Positions 1-9,280 of a stretch of DNA of 39,224 nt are shown one piece after another. The DNA is taken from positions 1 to 39,224 of the forward strand of contig NZ_JAUYGL010000182.1 of the NCBI RefSeq assembly GCF_030689745.1, given 5' to 3'. The position numbers and the translations under genes were made by a program. The first letter of the stretch is position 1. Each line of letters begins with the position of its first letter. Below the pieces are notes generated by a model. The model was given only the letters and a program-made list of their open reading frames with translations. It made no database searches and was not told the DNA's origin. Origin of the DNA: Devosia sp. (lineage in GTDB: Bacteria; Pseudomonadota; Alphaproteobacteria; Rhizobiales; Devosiaceae).

Positions 1-101
1 AACACGTTCTTGACTAGCGCAGCCAGGCTGTCGTGGCCTTTTCGGAAGTCGATTGGCTTGCTCGCCACCATGATCCGCACCCGGTTCGAGGGGAAGATCA
101 T
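1..101 (-). CDS. tnpB: IS66 accessory protein TnpB, N-terminal part
   Basis: The 33 visible residues begin MIFPSNRVRIMVASKPIDFRKG, the hallmark start of IS66 TnpB (Orf2); VRIMVASKPIDFRKGHDSL is the strongly conserved opening of that family. The ATG at 101 overlaps the tnpA stop (ATGA), so the two are probably translationally coupled. The gene is cut by the window edge and not visibly damaged. The role of TnpB in IS66 transposition is accessory and not mechanistically settled. Confidence 0.85.
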   Translation of the reverse strand, partial: MIFPSNRVRIMVASKPIDFRKGHDSLAALVKNV

Positions 102-490
102 GAGGCCGCCATCAGCGCGCGAACGACCGACGCGACCCGGCTCGCCGACGCACCAGGCTCCAGCCGGATGATCACCGACCCCACCAAAAGCTCCGGCCCA
201 GCCGACGTTACAGGCTCCGCGGCCGTCACCTGCTCAACCATCGGAGCAACCATCAGCGTTGCGAACTCCACCGGATCCTCTGGCGCCGGCAGCACCAACT
301 TCCCATCCCTGGCCAGCGTCCGCCACGAGGAGACATGGTTGGCCTTCAGACCATGCCGCAGCGCCACTTCGCTCACGGTCGCTCCTGGTCGAAGCGTCTC
401 GGCAACAATCCGCGCCTTCTCATCATCAGGCCATTGCCGATTACGCCGCCGCCTGCCGCCACTTGTGAGAAGCTCCATTGGAGCGTCCAT
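98..490 (-). CDS. tnpA: IS66 accessory protein TnpA
   Basis: A 130-residue protein with an N-terminal helix-turn-helix of the IS3/IS66 Orf1 type (RRNRQWPDDEKARIVAETL, then VSEVALRHGLKANHVSSWR at about residues 38-56) and a variable acidic tail. Length and layout fit IS66 TnpA, which probably binds the element's ends. It reads without interruption and sits about 80 bases inside the proposed left end at 574. The next gene, tnpB, starts within its stop codon. Confidence 0.85.
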   Translation of the reverse strand: MDAPMELLTSGGRRRRNRQWPDDEKARIVAETLRPGATVSEVALRHGLKANHVSSWRTLARDGKLVLPAPEDPVEFATLMVAPMVEQVTAAEPVTSAGPELLVGSVIIRLEPGASASRVASVVRALMAAS

Positions 491-574
491 GGAGAAACTC
501 CCGCACTGACATCAACCCATGCGGGATCTCACGGCCGACGAAAGGACGGAAGGTGGGGCGAGGACACCGCTTAC

Positions 575-834
575 GACGAACCTCATCGCTCCGGCGATTT
601 GATGACCGCAGTGCGTGGGTTCCCGTTCTCACTACCAGCCCTGTGCGTGCCAGCCCATGTGTGATCACGCAACCTGCCTCCCAAATCACCCGCACCCCAG
701 CAAAGTGGCTCATGTCGAACGGCAGCTCTAGAAAGTCGCGACACCCGGTCAAACGACGGGAATGGGGGATCTCAAAGTCCCGACACCCGTGTAACCATAC
801 AATGGGCCAAAACCGTATTTGGTTTCGATGGAGC
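575..834. other. Gene-free gap between IS66 and hlyD
   Basis: Apart from the direct repeats at 732-789, no credible gene is seen. A minus-strand open frame of 103 codons across 441-752 runs into the IS66 element and has no family features. No clear rho-independent terminator for the secretion operon is visible next to the hlyD stop. Confidence 0.5.
732..785. repeat. Pair of direct repeats resembling IS21 multiple terminal repeats
   Basis: On the plus strand AAAGTCGCGACACCCG (732-747) and AAAGTCCCGACACCCG (774-789) are direct repeats differing at one base, 42 bases apart. Read on the minus strand they give TGTCGSGACTTT. IS21-family elements carry such repeats near their termini. No istA or istB gene is in view, so this would be a remnant end lying between the IS66 element and hlyD. 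The family assignment is from memory and tentative. Confidence 0.4.
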
Positions 835-2151
835 TTATTCCCGCAACGCTAGGCTGAGTTGCTCGACAATGGGGCGAATTAAATAGGAGAGCACAGTCCT
901 GTCCCCAGTCTGCACGAACGCCTCCACTGGCATCCCGGGAATTAAGCTACTACCCGCGGGCATCCTAGCCAATTGCTCATCCGGAATTGCGATGCGCGTA
1001 GCATAGTACTGCAATCCAGTTGTAGTGTCTTGGGTCGCATCCGGTGCGATCCTTGAGATCAGCGCGTTCAACTCCGGAGTGCTACGCGGGTCTAGGCCCG
1101 AAAAGCGCAAAACGGCCTTCTGGCCCACCACAACCTTGTCGATGTCGATTGGGGCAATCCGGACGTTTACGAGTAGCGGATCGTCGGTGGGAACAATGAG
1201 CATCAAGGTCTCGCCACTGGCGGCCACTCCCCCGACGGTGTGCAGCACCGATTCATGCACGATACCAGCTTGAGGGGCGCGGATTTCAGTTTTCACCAAG
1301 CGGTCCCGATTTGCTATTCGCTGCTGACCTGCTTCCGCTATGATCCGGCGTGTGTCCTGCAAATCTGCCAACGCGGTCGTCAGAAACTCATCGTTGATTT
1401 GCTCTATCTGCAGTGCCCGTTCGGCTGCAATGGCGTGAGATTCCGCAATAGCGGCCACAACACGTCCTAGTTCGCCTTGGGTAGAGGCAAGTTCCTTATC
1501 CAGCGCAGTGCCGCGACTAACAGCGATCAGCCGCTTGTCATAAAGGCTTTCAAAATCGAGGATTTCCAGCGCAACCACTTCGAGCTGACGCTCAATGGCA
1601 ATCTTCTGCAACTGCAGCCCCTCGCGCTGCCGCTCGAGCTGGGTGATCTGTTCGTTTAGCTGGGCAATTCTGCCTGCCCGGCCGTCGAGCCGGACGGTGA
1701 GTACCCGCTGTTCCAAATCCAGCAATGCGTTGAGGTCGACAGCGTCAAATGCATCCAGCGCAACGTCGGAAAGAACCACGTCGCTCCTGCCTTCAATCTC
1801 GGCAGTGAGACGGGCTTCCTTGGCATAAGCCTCGCGTAGCTGTGCCTCCGAAATTTCAAGTGACGCAGCGATCGCTGTTTGGTCCAAGACAGCCAGCAAT
1901 TGACCTTTAGCAACGTGATCCTCATTGCGCACCATCAGTTGCGCTACAGTCCCGCCCTCTGGGTGTTGGACACGCTTGGCGTTGTCCTGCACTACGAGAA
2001 TACCCTGGGCCACTACCGCGCCAGAGATCTCAGTCAATGCGGCCCAAGCGAGCAGTCCACCGAACAGGCCAAGGACAACCAACAGGCCGACATAGCCATG
2101 GCGCTTGAGACTTTGAAGATCTTTTGAGGAAGTCGCCGAATTTTCCGTCAC
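835..2151 (-). CDS. Type I secretion membrane-fusion protein, HlyD family
   Basis: A 438-residue periplasmic adaptor that links the inner-membrane ABC exporter to an outer-membrane TolC-type channel. There is one N-terminal membrane segment (about residues 18-38, GYVGLLVVLGLFGGLLAWAAL), then a barrel-sandwich half (AQGILVV ... VQHPEGGTVAQLMVRNEDHVAKGQLLAVLD, residues about 48-90). A long alpha-helical hairpin rich in Glu, Gln and Leu follows (about 95-285), then the second lipoyl half (TEIRAPQAGIVHE) and a C-terminal beta domain. Length is normal for the PrtE/HlyD family. The start is a GTG overlapping the exporter stop (GTGA), implying coupling. It is the last gene of the operon here; no outer-membrane partner follows. 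Confidence 0.9.
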   Translation of the reverse strand: MTENSATSSKDLQSLKRHGYVGLLVVLGLFGGLLAWAALTEISGAVVAQGILVVQDNAKRVQHPEGGTVAQLMVRNEDHVAKGQLLAVLDQTAIAASLEISEAQLREAYAKEARLTAEIEGRSDVVLSDVALDAFDAVDLNALLDLEQRVLTVRLDGRAGRIAQLNEQITQLERQREGLQLQKIAIERQLEVVALEILDFESLYDKRLIAVSRGTALDKELASTQGELGRVVAAIAESHAIAAERALQIEQINDEFLTTALADLQDTRRIIAEAGQQRIANRDRLVKTEIRAPQAGIVHESVLHTVGGVAASGETLMLIVPTDDPLLVNVRIAPIDIDKVVVGQKAVLRFSGLDPRSTPELNALISRIAPDATQDTTTGLQYYATRIAIPDEQLARMPAGSSLIPGMPVEAFVQTGDRTVLSYLIRPIVEQLSLALRE

Positions 2152-3879
2152 GCTCCGGGCACCTTCATTGGCCGCACGTTTCCGCCCGACTGCATGATCT
2201 GCTGCAGCACCTCGGCTTTGGGCCCAAAGGCGACCTGACGCCCTGCCTGAACGAAAAGAACCTTGTCGATGGCAGCGATCGCGCTTGGGCGGTGTGCGAT
2301 CACAATCACTATTGAGCCGCGGCTGCGCGCCTGGTGAATGGCTTCGGTGAGGGCATTGTCGCCGTCACTGTCCAAATTCGCGTTAGGCTCGTCTAGGACG
2401 ATAAGGAAAGGGTTGCCATATAGGGCGCGCGCCAGCCCGATGCGCTGACGTTGACCTGCTGAAAGCAGGTCACCCTGTTCGCCAACTCGGCTACTGTATC
2501 CGTCTGGCATCGAACTGACCAGAGAGTGGACACCGGCGGCATTTGCAGCATCGATGATTGCCTCGCTCGAAGCATCGGGGCGGAAGCGGGCAATGTTCTC
2601 AGCGACAGTGCCATCGAAAAGCTCAACCCGCTGCGGCAGGTAACCTACCATCTCGCCGAGTTGAGTTGACTGATAGTGTGGGAGTACCGCCCCATCGAAG
2701 CGGATGTCGCCAGCCAGACTAGGCCAAACACCAACCAGTGCCCTGGCCAGCGACGATTTTCCGGATCCTGACGGACCGAGAATACCCAATCCGTCACCAG
2801 CCAGCAGCTCAAAGCTGACGCCGGCGATCACCGGTGCCTTGCTGCCTTGGGGGGCGGTCACCAGCGACTTGACACTCAACGAACGCGTTGGCAACGGCAG
2901 GCTGACTTCACGCTGCGTGACCACTTTGACCGAGAGAATTTTTTGTACTCTCGCCCAAGCCTGCCGCGCACTGACGAAGCTGCGCCACTGTCCGACAATT
3001 TGCTCCACTGGTGCGAGTGCCCTTGCAGTCACAACCGATGCAGCGATCATTAGTCCCGGTGTCATTTGCCCCTGAATTACCAAATAAGCGCCCAAAGCGA
3101 GCACGGCCGACTGGAGAAAAAAGCGGAGACCCTTGGTGGCTGCGGAAAAAAAACGCTGCACGATCGCCACCGGAGCGCTGAGCGGACAGCATCTTCTCGG
3201 TCTGACCACGCCAACGTGCCCTGAGGTCAACGAGCATACCCATGGCGACCACGGACTCAGCGTTTAGCCGAATGTCGTCCGTCTGCCTTTGCCGCAGGAA
3301 CTGTTCCGAATTGGCTTCCTGCGACGGTTTTCGTGCGAAGGCCTCGTTGGCGATCATCAAAACGGTGATGATCAGGCAACCAGCGACGGCCAGCCAACCC
3401 AACCAGTAGTGAAATAGAAACACCACCGCGAGGTACACCGGAACCCAGGGCAAGTCCAGCAAGGTCAATGGGGCTGGGCTAGCCAGAAATTGACGCACTG
3501 TGTCCCCGTCCCGCAATGGATCCGCAGTCTTCGGAGCATTGGCAATCAGCTTGAACTGTACCGCGGCCGCGAAGAGACGCTCCGATATCCCGGCATCCAT
3601 GACATTGGCGTATCGAGCTGCCATGCGACTGCGCAAGGCGTCGAGGAAAGCGTAAAGGGCAAAGAGCGCTGCAATAAGGGCCGTCAAGACGATAAGGGTG
3701 GGCACCGAACGGCTGGCCAGAACGCGGTCATAGACCTGCAGCATGAACAACGGCCCCGTCAGCATGAGCAAGTTTGATACCAGGCTGACGATCACCAAAG
3801 CCACAGCGGGGCTGATTGGAGGCAGATGAGAGGCAGCAGGCCTGTGGGCCCGCTGCTGCACAGATGAAGCTTCGACCAT
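2148..3879 (-). pseudogene. Type I secretion ABC exporter (PrtD-like), split by a frameshift
   Basis: The inner-membrane ATPase/permease that would energise export of the RTX protein. The N-terminal frame, from ATG 3879, gives the membrane domain (VSLVSNLLMLTGPLFMLQVYDRVLASRSVPTL; then LDLPWVPVYLAVVFLFHYWLGWLAV). The downstream frame gives the rest of the membrane domain and the nucleotide-binding domain: Walker A GPSGSGKSS, signature LSAGQRQR, Walker B FLIVLDEPNANLD and the H-loop IAHRPS. The switch falls on eight A/T pairs at 3146-3153. With seven, the frames fuse as AAFFSAATKGLRFFL and give about 576 residues, the usual length of PrtD-type exporters. Everything else looks intact, so this may be a sequencing error, phase variation or slippage rather than a dead gene. 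ATG 3879 lies five bases after the lipase stop; the 3' end overlaps hlyD by four bases. Confidence 0.85.
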
Positions 3880-3884
3880 GCCTG

Positions 3885-6800
3885 CTACATAAACCTGAAG
3901 TCGGAGGCAGAAAGGTCGGTGAGTGCGACGCCGTGCATGATTATCAGATCACCGTTTTCGAGATGCAGCCAGGCGTTGCCACCCCACTCCTCGGCGTCCG
4001 CCATTAAGCCGGCAAAATCCAGCGCCACTTGATCGTGCAATTCGAGGGTATCCACGCCGACCTCAAAGTCTCCCATGCCATCCTCGCCGAATCCTGCCCG
4101 GAACACGAAAGTATCCGCACCGGCTCCGCCGACGAGCCAGTCGTCGCCCGAGCCACCTTCAATGACATCATTGCCATCTTCGCCCAGGAGCGTGTCGTCG
4201 TCGGCACCACCCAAGAGCATGTCATCTCCCAAGCCGCCACTGAGGTGATCGGCGCCACCTCCGCCCTCGATCAGGTCGGACCCAGCGTCGCCGACCAGCC
4301 AGTCATCACCTGTTCCGCCTTCAATGATATCATCGCCGCCCCCGCCAATAAGTGAATCTGCCCCAGCATTTCCGATCAAATGGTCGTCGCCATCTTCTCC
4401 GTGGAATGAGTCGACCTGAGCTGTTCCGACAAACACTTCATTCTCTGACGTGCCCCAGATATCGAGGCCGCCAGAGCTATTTCCGTACAGAAACTGGAAA
4501 ATGTCCTGCTTGGTCCAGACGTTGTTGTCGCCATCAATGATTGTCTCGACACCATAGTCGCCGGCCATGTCGAGGTAGTCCTCAATCAGGATCGAACCGC
4601 CGTCTCCCGCTGCAGACGTCGAGGGGTCAATCTCTATCAGGAGGTCTTTGCCAGAAGCAGAGACGACCGTTTGAGTGAACCCGTTGACACCGCTAATACT
4701 GAGAACGTCGGCACTACCTTCCATCGTCCCCTCAATGATCACGTCATGACCATCGCCGCGTTCGTAGACGTAGGTGTCATTTCCATCGCGGCCAATCAGT
4801 ACGTCGGCGCCAGTTCCACCGATTAGGATGTCATCACCGGCACCGGCACTAAGGACGTCGTTTCCTGCAACGCCATTCAGGATGTTGATTTCGCTATCAC
4901 CCTCTATTGTGTCGTCACCAGATCCGCCGACAACATTTTCGAACGCAACAACAATATCTGATCCAATCTCGACCCCAGAGGCGACTTGGTCGTACAGACT
5001 GGCAAAAACACCGAGAGTTGAACTTAAGAATTTTATGGTGTCATTCCCAGTACCCCCGTCGTAGTAGTCATCGCCACCGCCATGCGCTGCTATAACTGCG
5101 TCATCCCCACCAAGTGCGGAGACTTTGTCGTCATCTTCGGTACCGGTAAGCGTGTCGTCACTTTCCGTGCCATCAATGCGGTTGTAGACAGTCTTCGTAA
5201 TATCAGCGACTCCAACGGAGTATATAGCTGTGGTATCCCATGTGTCGGGCGTATAATGCTGAACCTCAACCCCATCATGCTGCTGTATTCGAGCGGGGCC
5301 ATCACCGGAAACAGATACCCCAGCCAGACCTTGGCGAAATCCAAAAATTGTCCATTCTGCGGGTCTATAGTATAGATCCGTATGACGGAAAACTTCTCCA
5401 CCTACGTCTGTACTGATAACTTCATATCCATCATAAATTTCAAGCGTCGCAACATTATTTTGGCTGCCACCATTCTCTGGCAAATAATAAAGTCCATCTG
5501 ACTCAGCCCCATAAATTGCTTCGTAGCCATAGTCCACGCCAGGTCCTTCACCAAACTGTTCGATCAGGCCGTAATCTGCACTCCCTGCCTCTTTCCCGTT
5601 CAGGATTAGTCTGTCGTCCAATTCGGCATTTACAATGACGACACCATCTTGACCAAATGAACTGCCCATATTGGCACTAAAATAGCTAAAAAGCTTATTA
5701 GTGTCTAAATTGGCGATGTTCACATCTGTCAGTCCCTGGATATCTATGAAGTAAATTTTAATTGGCCACTGAGTTTCTATTATAAATTGATCTGCCCCCA
5801 GGCCACCCCAAACCACTACCGGCCCGGCGATATTAAAAATATCGTCCCCATCACCTCCTGAGCAAATAGATTGCCAGGAGACGTTGAAAACATCCGCGCC
5901 TAGGCCGCCGACAGCCACGGATCCGTTTCCCTCCCCAATGGTGAAAGTGTCGGCGCCGGCTCCGCCAGACAGATAGTCACTGCCTGCATTGGCGGTGAAG
6001 GTGTCGTCCTTGGATGTGCCGACAACGATGTCATCGCCGGCCCCACCGTCAAATGTGCCACCGGCCCCGTTTTGGGCGTCGCCGCCAAAAACAACGTCAC
6101 TACCTTCTGAGCCGGTGATAGTGTCCCCGAGCCCCGTACCCACAAACACGCTTTTGGCGTCTTCGAATAAGGTCCCTTCATAGCTTTCGCTTGAAACCAG
6201 GAACTTGATTTTCTCAATCAGGCCACTTTCAGAAAGAGACGTCACCAATTCAGTAACGCTGGTGTCTTCCTCTCCAAGTGCCTTCTCAACGAGATATTTG
6301 AGCGCTGTCTCACGAGCAGCGGTGTGAGTATCTTCACCCAAGGCTTCCCAGGTCGCCTTGGAGATATCGGCTGACAACTCCCCGCTATCGTCCACTTGCG
6401 GAGTGTAGTCCAAGACGCCATCCAGAGCACCTCCGGTAGTGGCCTTGAGGGCGTGAGCGCCCGCAAAAATAGTTGCGAGTTCGGCAAGCATTGCGGCCCG
6501 CTGAACTCCGGCCGGCCTAGAAATTCCTGGAGAAGTCTCTACGTCGGGAACCCTAAGCGCCTGCCCCAAATTATCAGCGTCATCAAATAGGGTATCGAGG
6601 GCAACCGTGCCGCCCGGACCACCGTTCTCAGAAGCTGAATAAGCTATAGCGTGACGAAGATAGTCGGCGCTATTCCCTCCGCCAAACTTGGCATGCTGAT
6701 CAGTAATGCCGGCGCTTACGGCGACATCCGCGTCGTAGAGTGCAGAGATAAAGAGCTTTCCGGACACCTCCCATCCGTGCGGAATCGGAAGCGATTGATC

Positions 6801-7547
6801 CTCGCGGAATTCATGCATCTTAAGCAGTATCGTCGCTAATGCTGTGTTGTGCTCAGGCTCGCCAGGCGCCCCTTCATTAGGAAATGCGCTGCCGTCCGGC
6901 GGAGACAGCACTTCGGAGTCACTAACCCCCAACCCGAAACGCGAGATAGATTCTCCAGCAACGTGGTATGCTCGATAGTTGCTTACCGGAGCCTGTACAT
7001 CAGCCTCGGTCATGAACTCTGCAGCTGCACCGTAGACAACCTCCAACCAGTGCTCACCCTCCAAAACTCTCTGTACGTACTCCGCATACGGCGTCATCGG
7101 ATTGTAAGTTTCAAACGCACCAAGCATCTTCGAGTAAATAAAATCTACTGTCGAACCTATTTCGGCACCGTCAAGTATCACTGCCGTCGTATCGGTGAAC
7201 GCATTCACTATACCGGCCAGTATTCCGCCCAGAGAATGTCCGGTCAGCACAACCGAGCCGGTGGCAGAAATCTCATGGTAATAACTAAATGCGCTTTCAA
7301 TTTGACTCGAGAATGAAGCAGTCCAACCGAGGGCGGCAGACCATCCAGAGACAAAATCACCGACATCATCCGTACCGCGAAATGCAATTACAGTTTCGCC
7401 TTGGTAGCTGTAATTAACGGCAGAAAAACTGCTCTCAATTCTATTGGCCACAAAAATTGCTCCAACTGGAACTATGGCCGTTCCACCACCGACATCGGTA
7501 CGCCCGTATGCATCCATTGCCAGGATAGAATAATCAATATCACTCAT
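3885..7547 (-). CDS. RTX protein with class 3 lipase domain, type I secretion substrate
   Basis: A 1220-residue acidic protein. The N-terminal alpha/beta-hydrolase part has FRGTDD (about residues 56-61), typical of class 3 lipases, and TGHSLGG with the nucleophile Ser at about 105. Several blocks of glycine-aspartate nonapeptides (GGxGxDxLx type) follow, at about 470-565, 790-950 and 1040-1160; they bind calcium and fold the protein outside the cell. The C-terminus ends in an uncleaved type I secretion signal region (DTFVFRAGFGEDGMGDFEVG ... LSASDFRFM). The start chosen is ATG 7547, preceded by GGGAG at a spacing of 8; an in-frame ATG at 7562 lacks a ribosome site. Exporter genes follow immediately. 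Substrate is unknown: lipid esters are likely, but a phospholipase is possible. Confidence 0.9.
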   Translation of the reverse strand: MSDIDYSILAMDAYGRTDVGGGTAIVPVGAIFVANRIESSFSAVNYSYQGETVIAFRGTDDVGDFVSGWSAALGWTASFSSQIESAFSYYHEISATGSVVLTGHSLGGILAGIVNAFTDTTAVILDGAEIGSTVDFIYSKMLGAFETYNPMTPYAEYVQRVLEGEHWLEVVYGAAAEFMTEADVQAPVSNYRAYHVAGESISRFGLGVSDSEVLSPPDGSAFPNEGAPGEPEHNTALATILLKMHEFREDQSLPIPHGWEVSGKLFISALYDADVAVSAGITDQHAKFGGGNSADYLRHAIAYSASENGGPGGTVALDTLFDDADNLGQALRVPDVETSPGISRPAGVQRAAMLAELATIFAGAHALKATTGGALDGVLDYTPQVDDSGELSADISKATWEALGEDTHTAARETALKYLVEKALGEEDTSVTELVTSLSESGLIEKIKFLVSSESYEGTLFEDAKSVFVGTGLGDTITGSEGSDVVFGGDAQNGAGGTFDGGAGDDIVVGTSKDDTFTANAGSDYLSGGAGADTFTIGEGNGSVAVGGLGADVFNVSWQSICSGGDGDDIFNIAGPVVVWGGLGADQFIIETQWPIKIYFIDIQGLTDVNIANLDTNKLFSYFSANMGSSFGQDGVVIVNAELDDRLILNGKEAGSADYGLIEQFGEGPGVDYGYEAIYGAESDGLYYLPENGGSQNNVATLEIYDGYEVISTDVGGEVFRHTDLYYRPAEWTIFGFRQGLAGVSVSGDGPARIQQHDGVEVQHYTPDTWDTTAIYSVGVADITKTVYNRIDGTESDDTLTGTEDDDKVSALGGDDAVIAAHGGGDDYYDGGTGNDTIKFLSSTLGVFASLYDQVASGVEIGSDIVVAFENVVGGSGDDTIEGDSEINILNGVAGNDVLSAGAGDDILIGGTGADVLIGRDGNDTYVYERGDGHDVIIEGTMEGSADVLSISGVNGFTQTVVSASGKDLLIEIDPSTSAAGDGGSILIEDYLDMAGDYGVETIIDGDNNVWTKQDIFQFLYGNSSGGLDIWGTSENEVFVGTAQVDSFHGEDGDDHLIGNAGADSLIGGGGDDIIEGGTGDDWLVGDAGSDLIEGGGGADHLSGGLGDDMLLGGADDDTLLGEDGNDVIEGGSGDDWLVGGAGADTFVFRAGFGEDGMGDFEVGVDTLELHDQVALDFAGLMADAEEWGGNAWLHLENGDLIIMHGVALTDLSASDFRFM

Positions 7548-8280
7548 ATAGATCGCTCCCATAAATTTCCGTCGAAAAATCGATAGCTCTTAATATTAGA
7601 ACTTCTTCTGTTCTTTGGATTTTGGGTAGGTCGCCCGAGACAACGTCAGTCATCCCGTAACTGTATTGCCCAAGCCAAGGCAGCACATTCTCGATCCCAG
7701 TTGTTATGGGTTCGTCCGTTCGCTCAATCCAAAGGTTTTTCAGACATAGCCCCTCACAAACTTCGGTCGAGGCCCGAACATAGGGAACTCTACGTAAAGT
7801 TCTGGGGTCATCAACGACAGCAAGCTCAACAAGCAGCGGTCGCGCTTGATCCAGAGAGCAAGGACCAGAAAAATTCTCTCGCAGACTGGCTATCAGTTCC
7901 ACATTAGTGCGGGATGTCCCGTCGCTACACTCCAAAGGGAAAGCACCGTAGTGAAGTCCCGCCAGCCCGTCTGAGGAACGGCGCAATAAGAAAAGATGCC
8001 GATTGGTCGGCCCATTTAGTTCAATTGCCTCACCGCGGACGGACACAAACCTTGTTTGTGCCAAGAAGCGCCCCTGCTCGATATGTAGTTCCCAAACGCC
8101 GCTTCCCACATAGGGCGTTTCGCCGTCGACGAACTCAGCGTGAACCCGAAAGCGGATGTCAGCTACCTCGAACCGCAAGGAATAAAACACCACCGAAACC
8201 AGACCTAACAGGGTGACAACGACGGCACCTAAAGCCATTACAATGACGCGAAGGGAGCTGGGCAAGGGACCAATCCTCAA
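7540..8280 (-). CDS. Membrane-anchored protein of unknown function, first gene of the lipase operon
   Basis: A 246-residue protein with one strong N-terminal membrane segment (about residues 12-33, VIVMALGAVVVTLLGLVSVVFY) and a periplasmic remainder with four cysteines (LECSDG, GPCSLD, EVCEGLC) that could pair in disulfides. I do not recognise the family. The open frame begins at a TTG; ATG 8238 is a possible later start but would sit within the membrane segment. Neither has a clear ribosome site. Its stop overlaps the lipase start (ATGAGTGA), the tightest coupling in the operon. This suggests a partner of the lipase, such as an anchor, folding helper or self-protection factor; that role is inference only. 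Confidence 0.7.
   Translation of the reverse strand: MRIGPLPSSLRVIVMALGAVVVTLLGLVSVVFYSLRFEVADIRFRVHAEFVDGETPYVGSGVWELHIEQGRFLAQTRFVSVRGEAIELNGPTNRHLFLLRRSSDGLAGLHYGAFPLECSDGTSRTNVELIASLRENFSGPCSLDQARPLLVELAVVDDPRTLRRVPYVRASTEVCEGLCLKNLWIERTDEPITTGIENVLPWLGQYSYGMTDVVSGDLPKIQRTEEVLILRAIDFSTEIYGSDLYE
7556..7560 (-). promoter_or_regulatory. Ribosome-binding site that fixes the RTX lipase start
   Basis: GGGAG on the minus strand lies 8 bases before ATG 7547 and inside the last codons of the upstream gene. It favours MSDIDYS over the longer MGAIYMSDIDYS. The upstream gene's stop overlaps this start (ATGAGTGA), so translation is probably coupled. Confidence 0.65.
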
Positions 8281-8631
8281 AGTGCAGTATCAGACAACGG
8301 TTGGGAAAACCTTGAACCCAAGGCCACCAAATTCGGCTTAATTCGGTCCCGAATTGACCCGGAGAGCGAACGCAAATGCGAGGAGCACGCGCATGATGAA
8401 GTGGAAAAACTCCTTATACAAGAGCGATTTACTACAATATATACTCGATCCTCATGCAAGACGGATGACGCTCTGACGTTGCCCCCTTCGCCGGGTCCGG
8501 CTTGAAGTAGGCTCTGGCCCCGTCAGATGGGCCAGAGATGAAGCGAAAGCGCCCACTCCGGATCTACCGCGAAAAACATGCCCTGCTCTTCTAGGCGGTG
8601 TGAACAAAGTGGATTTCCAAATCGGCTAATG
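8281..8631. other. Gene-free region upstream of the secretion operon
   Basis: No credible gene. The minus strand has AT-rich stretches at about 8411-8455 (containing TATATATT and TATAAG) in otherwise GC-rich DNA, a plausible place for the operon promoter, but no convincing -35/-10 pair could be fixed. The right part, from about 8520, shows no recognisable protein and may be transposon-derived. Confidence 0.4.
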
Positions 8632-8683
8632 GGTGATTCAAGGCTGTTTTTTTTTGCGGAGCGCAGCCTTGGTTCGTGGTTTG

Positions 8684-9132
8684 ATGTCAGATGCAGAGCG
8701 GGCCTTCTTCGAACCGTTTGTGGTCGAGAAGGGGCCGAGGCGAGGTCGGCGGTCGCGTCATCAGCGGTTGGTGTTGGCGGGGTGTTTTGGATAGCCCAGA
8801 CGGGGACAGCCTGGCGGGATCTGCACAGCCATTTCGGCACATGGAACTCAGTATATCTCGAGTTCCGGCGCCGGACGCAGGCCGGGATTTGGGACGTGAT
8901 ACTGGAGGCATTTAACGAGACCGGCGCGGGCAACGACAGCGTTCAGATAATCGATTCCACCATCATCCGAGCCCATCAACACGCCGCTGGCGCACAAAAA
9001 AGCATGTGGACCAGGGTCTTGGCCGTTCTCGTGCTGGCTTCTCGACCAAGATCCACCTCCGCAATAACGCCCTCGGCCTCCCCGTCGCGGTTACGCTGAG
9101 CGCCGGGCAGGTCTCCGATGTAAAGGGCTATC
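8684..9132 (+). pseudogene. IS5-family transposase remnant, two frameshifts and no C-terminus
   Basis: The start MSDAERAFFEPFVVEKGPRRGRRSRHQR, then GVFWIAQTGTAWRDLHSHFGTWNSVYLEFRRR and DSVQIIDSTIIRAHQHAAGAQK, are the conserved N-terminal half of IS5-group DDE transposases; the Asp in IIDST is the first catalytic residue. One G is missing at about 8777-8783 (needed to pass from VLAG to GVFW). One A is missing in the run at 8997-9002, after which the frame continues GLGRSRAGFSTKIHLRNNALGLPVAVTLSAGQVSDVKGY. Sequence identity then stops abruptly at about 9132, where an unrelated recombinase tail begins. The left end of the element may be near 8632 (GGGTGATTCAAGGCTG). Non-functional. Confidence 0.8.
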
Positions 9133-9276
9133 CTCGTCATCCAGGTGCTGCTCGGGCACTCCAAGCTTGAGACGACCGCGCTCTACACCAAGGTCTCGAC
9201 CCGCACGATCCAGGCGGTCGCCAGCCCGCTCGACCGGTTGATGGCGCTGATGGCGGACAAGCCTCCACCCACGTGA
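9130..9276 (+). pseudogene. C-terminal fragment of a tyrosine recombinase
   Basis: About 48 residues read ILVIQVLLGHSKLETTALYTKV ... ASPLDRLMALM before a TGA at 9274-9276. LLGHSKLETTALYTKV matches the tyrosine recombinase C-terminal box (LGHxxxxTTxxY), including the catalytic Tyr. The rest of the gene is absent and replaced by the broken IS5 transposase. Recombinases with exactly this ending (TTALYT ... SPLDRL) are often found directly upstream of IS91-type transposases, which is what follows here, so both were probably one element. It lacks the Arg/His core and cannot function. Confidence 0.75.
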
Positions 9277-9280
9277 TCGG

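Larger units (their letters stand above)
1..574 (-). mobile_element. IS66-family element, partial (runs off the window start)
   Basis: Two IS66 accessory genes, tnpA then tnpB, are read leftward with a 4-base ATGA overlap. The upstream end is probably at about 574, where the minus strand begins GTAAGCGGTGTCCTCGCCCC; IS66 elements typically begin GTAAGCG. The transposase gene tnpC and the other inverted repeat would lie left of the window. No target duplication can be checked because only one end is visible. Confidence 0.8.

Noticed and set aside
4100-6200. Repeated short motifs that might be taken for a tandem DNA repeat or CRISPR array
   Set aside because: They are the glycine-aspartate repeats of the RTX protein; spacing is 27 bases in frame and the copies are diverged.
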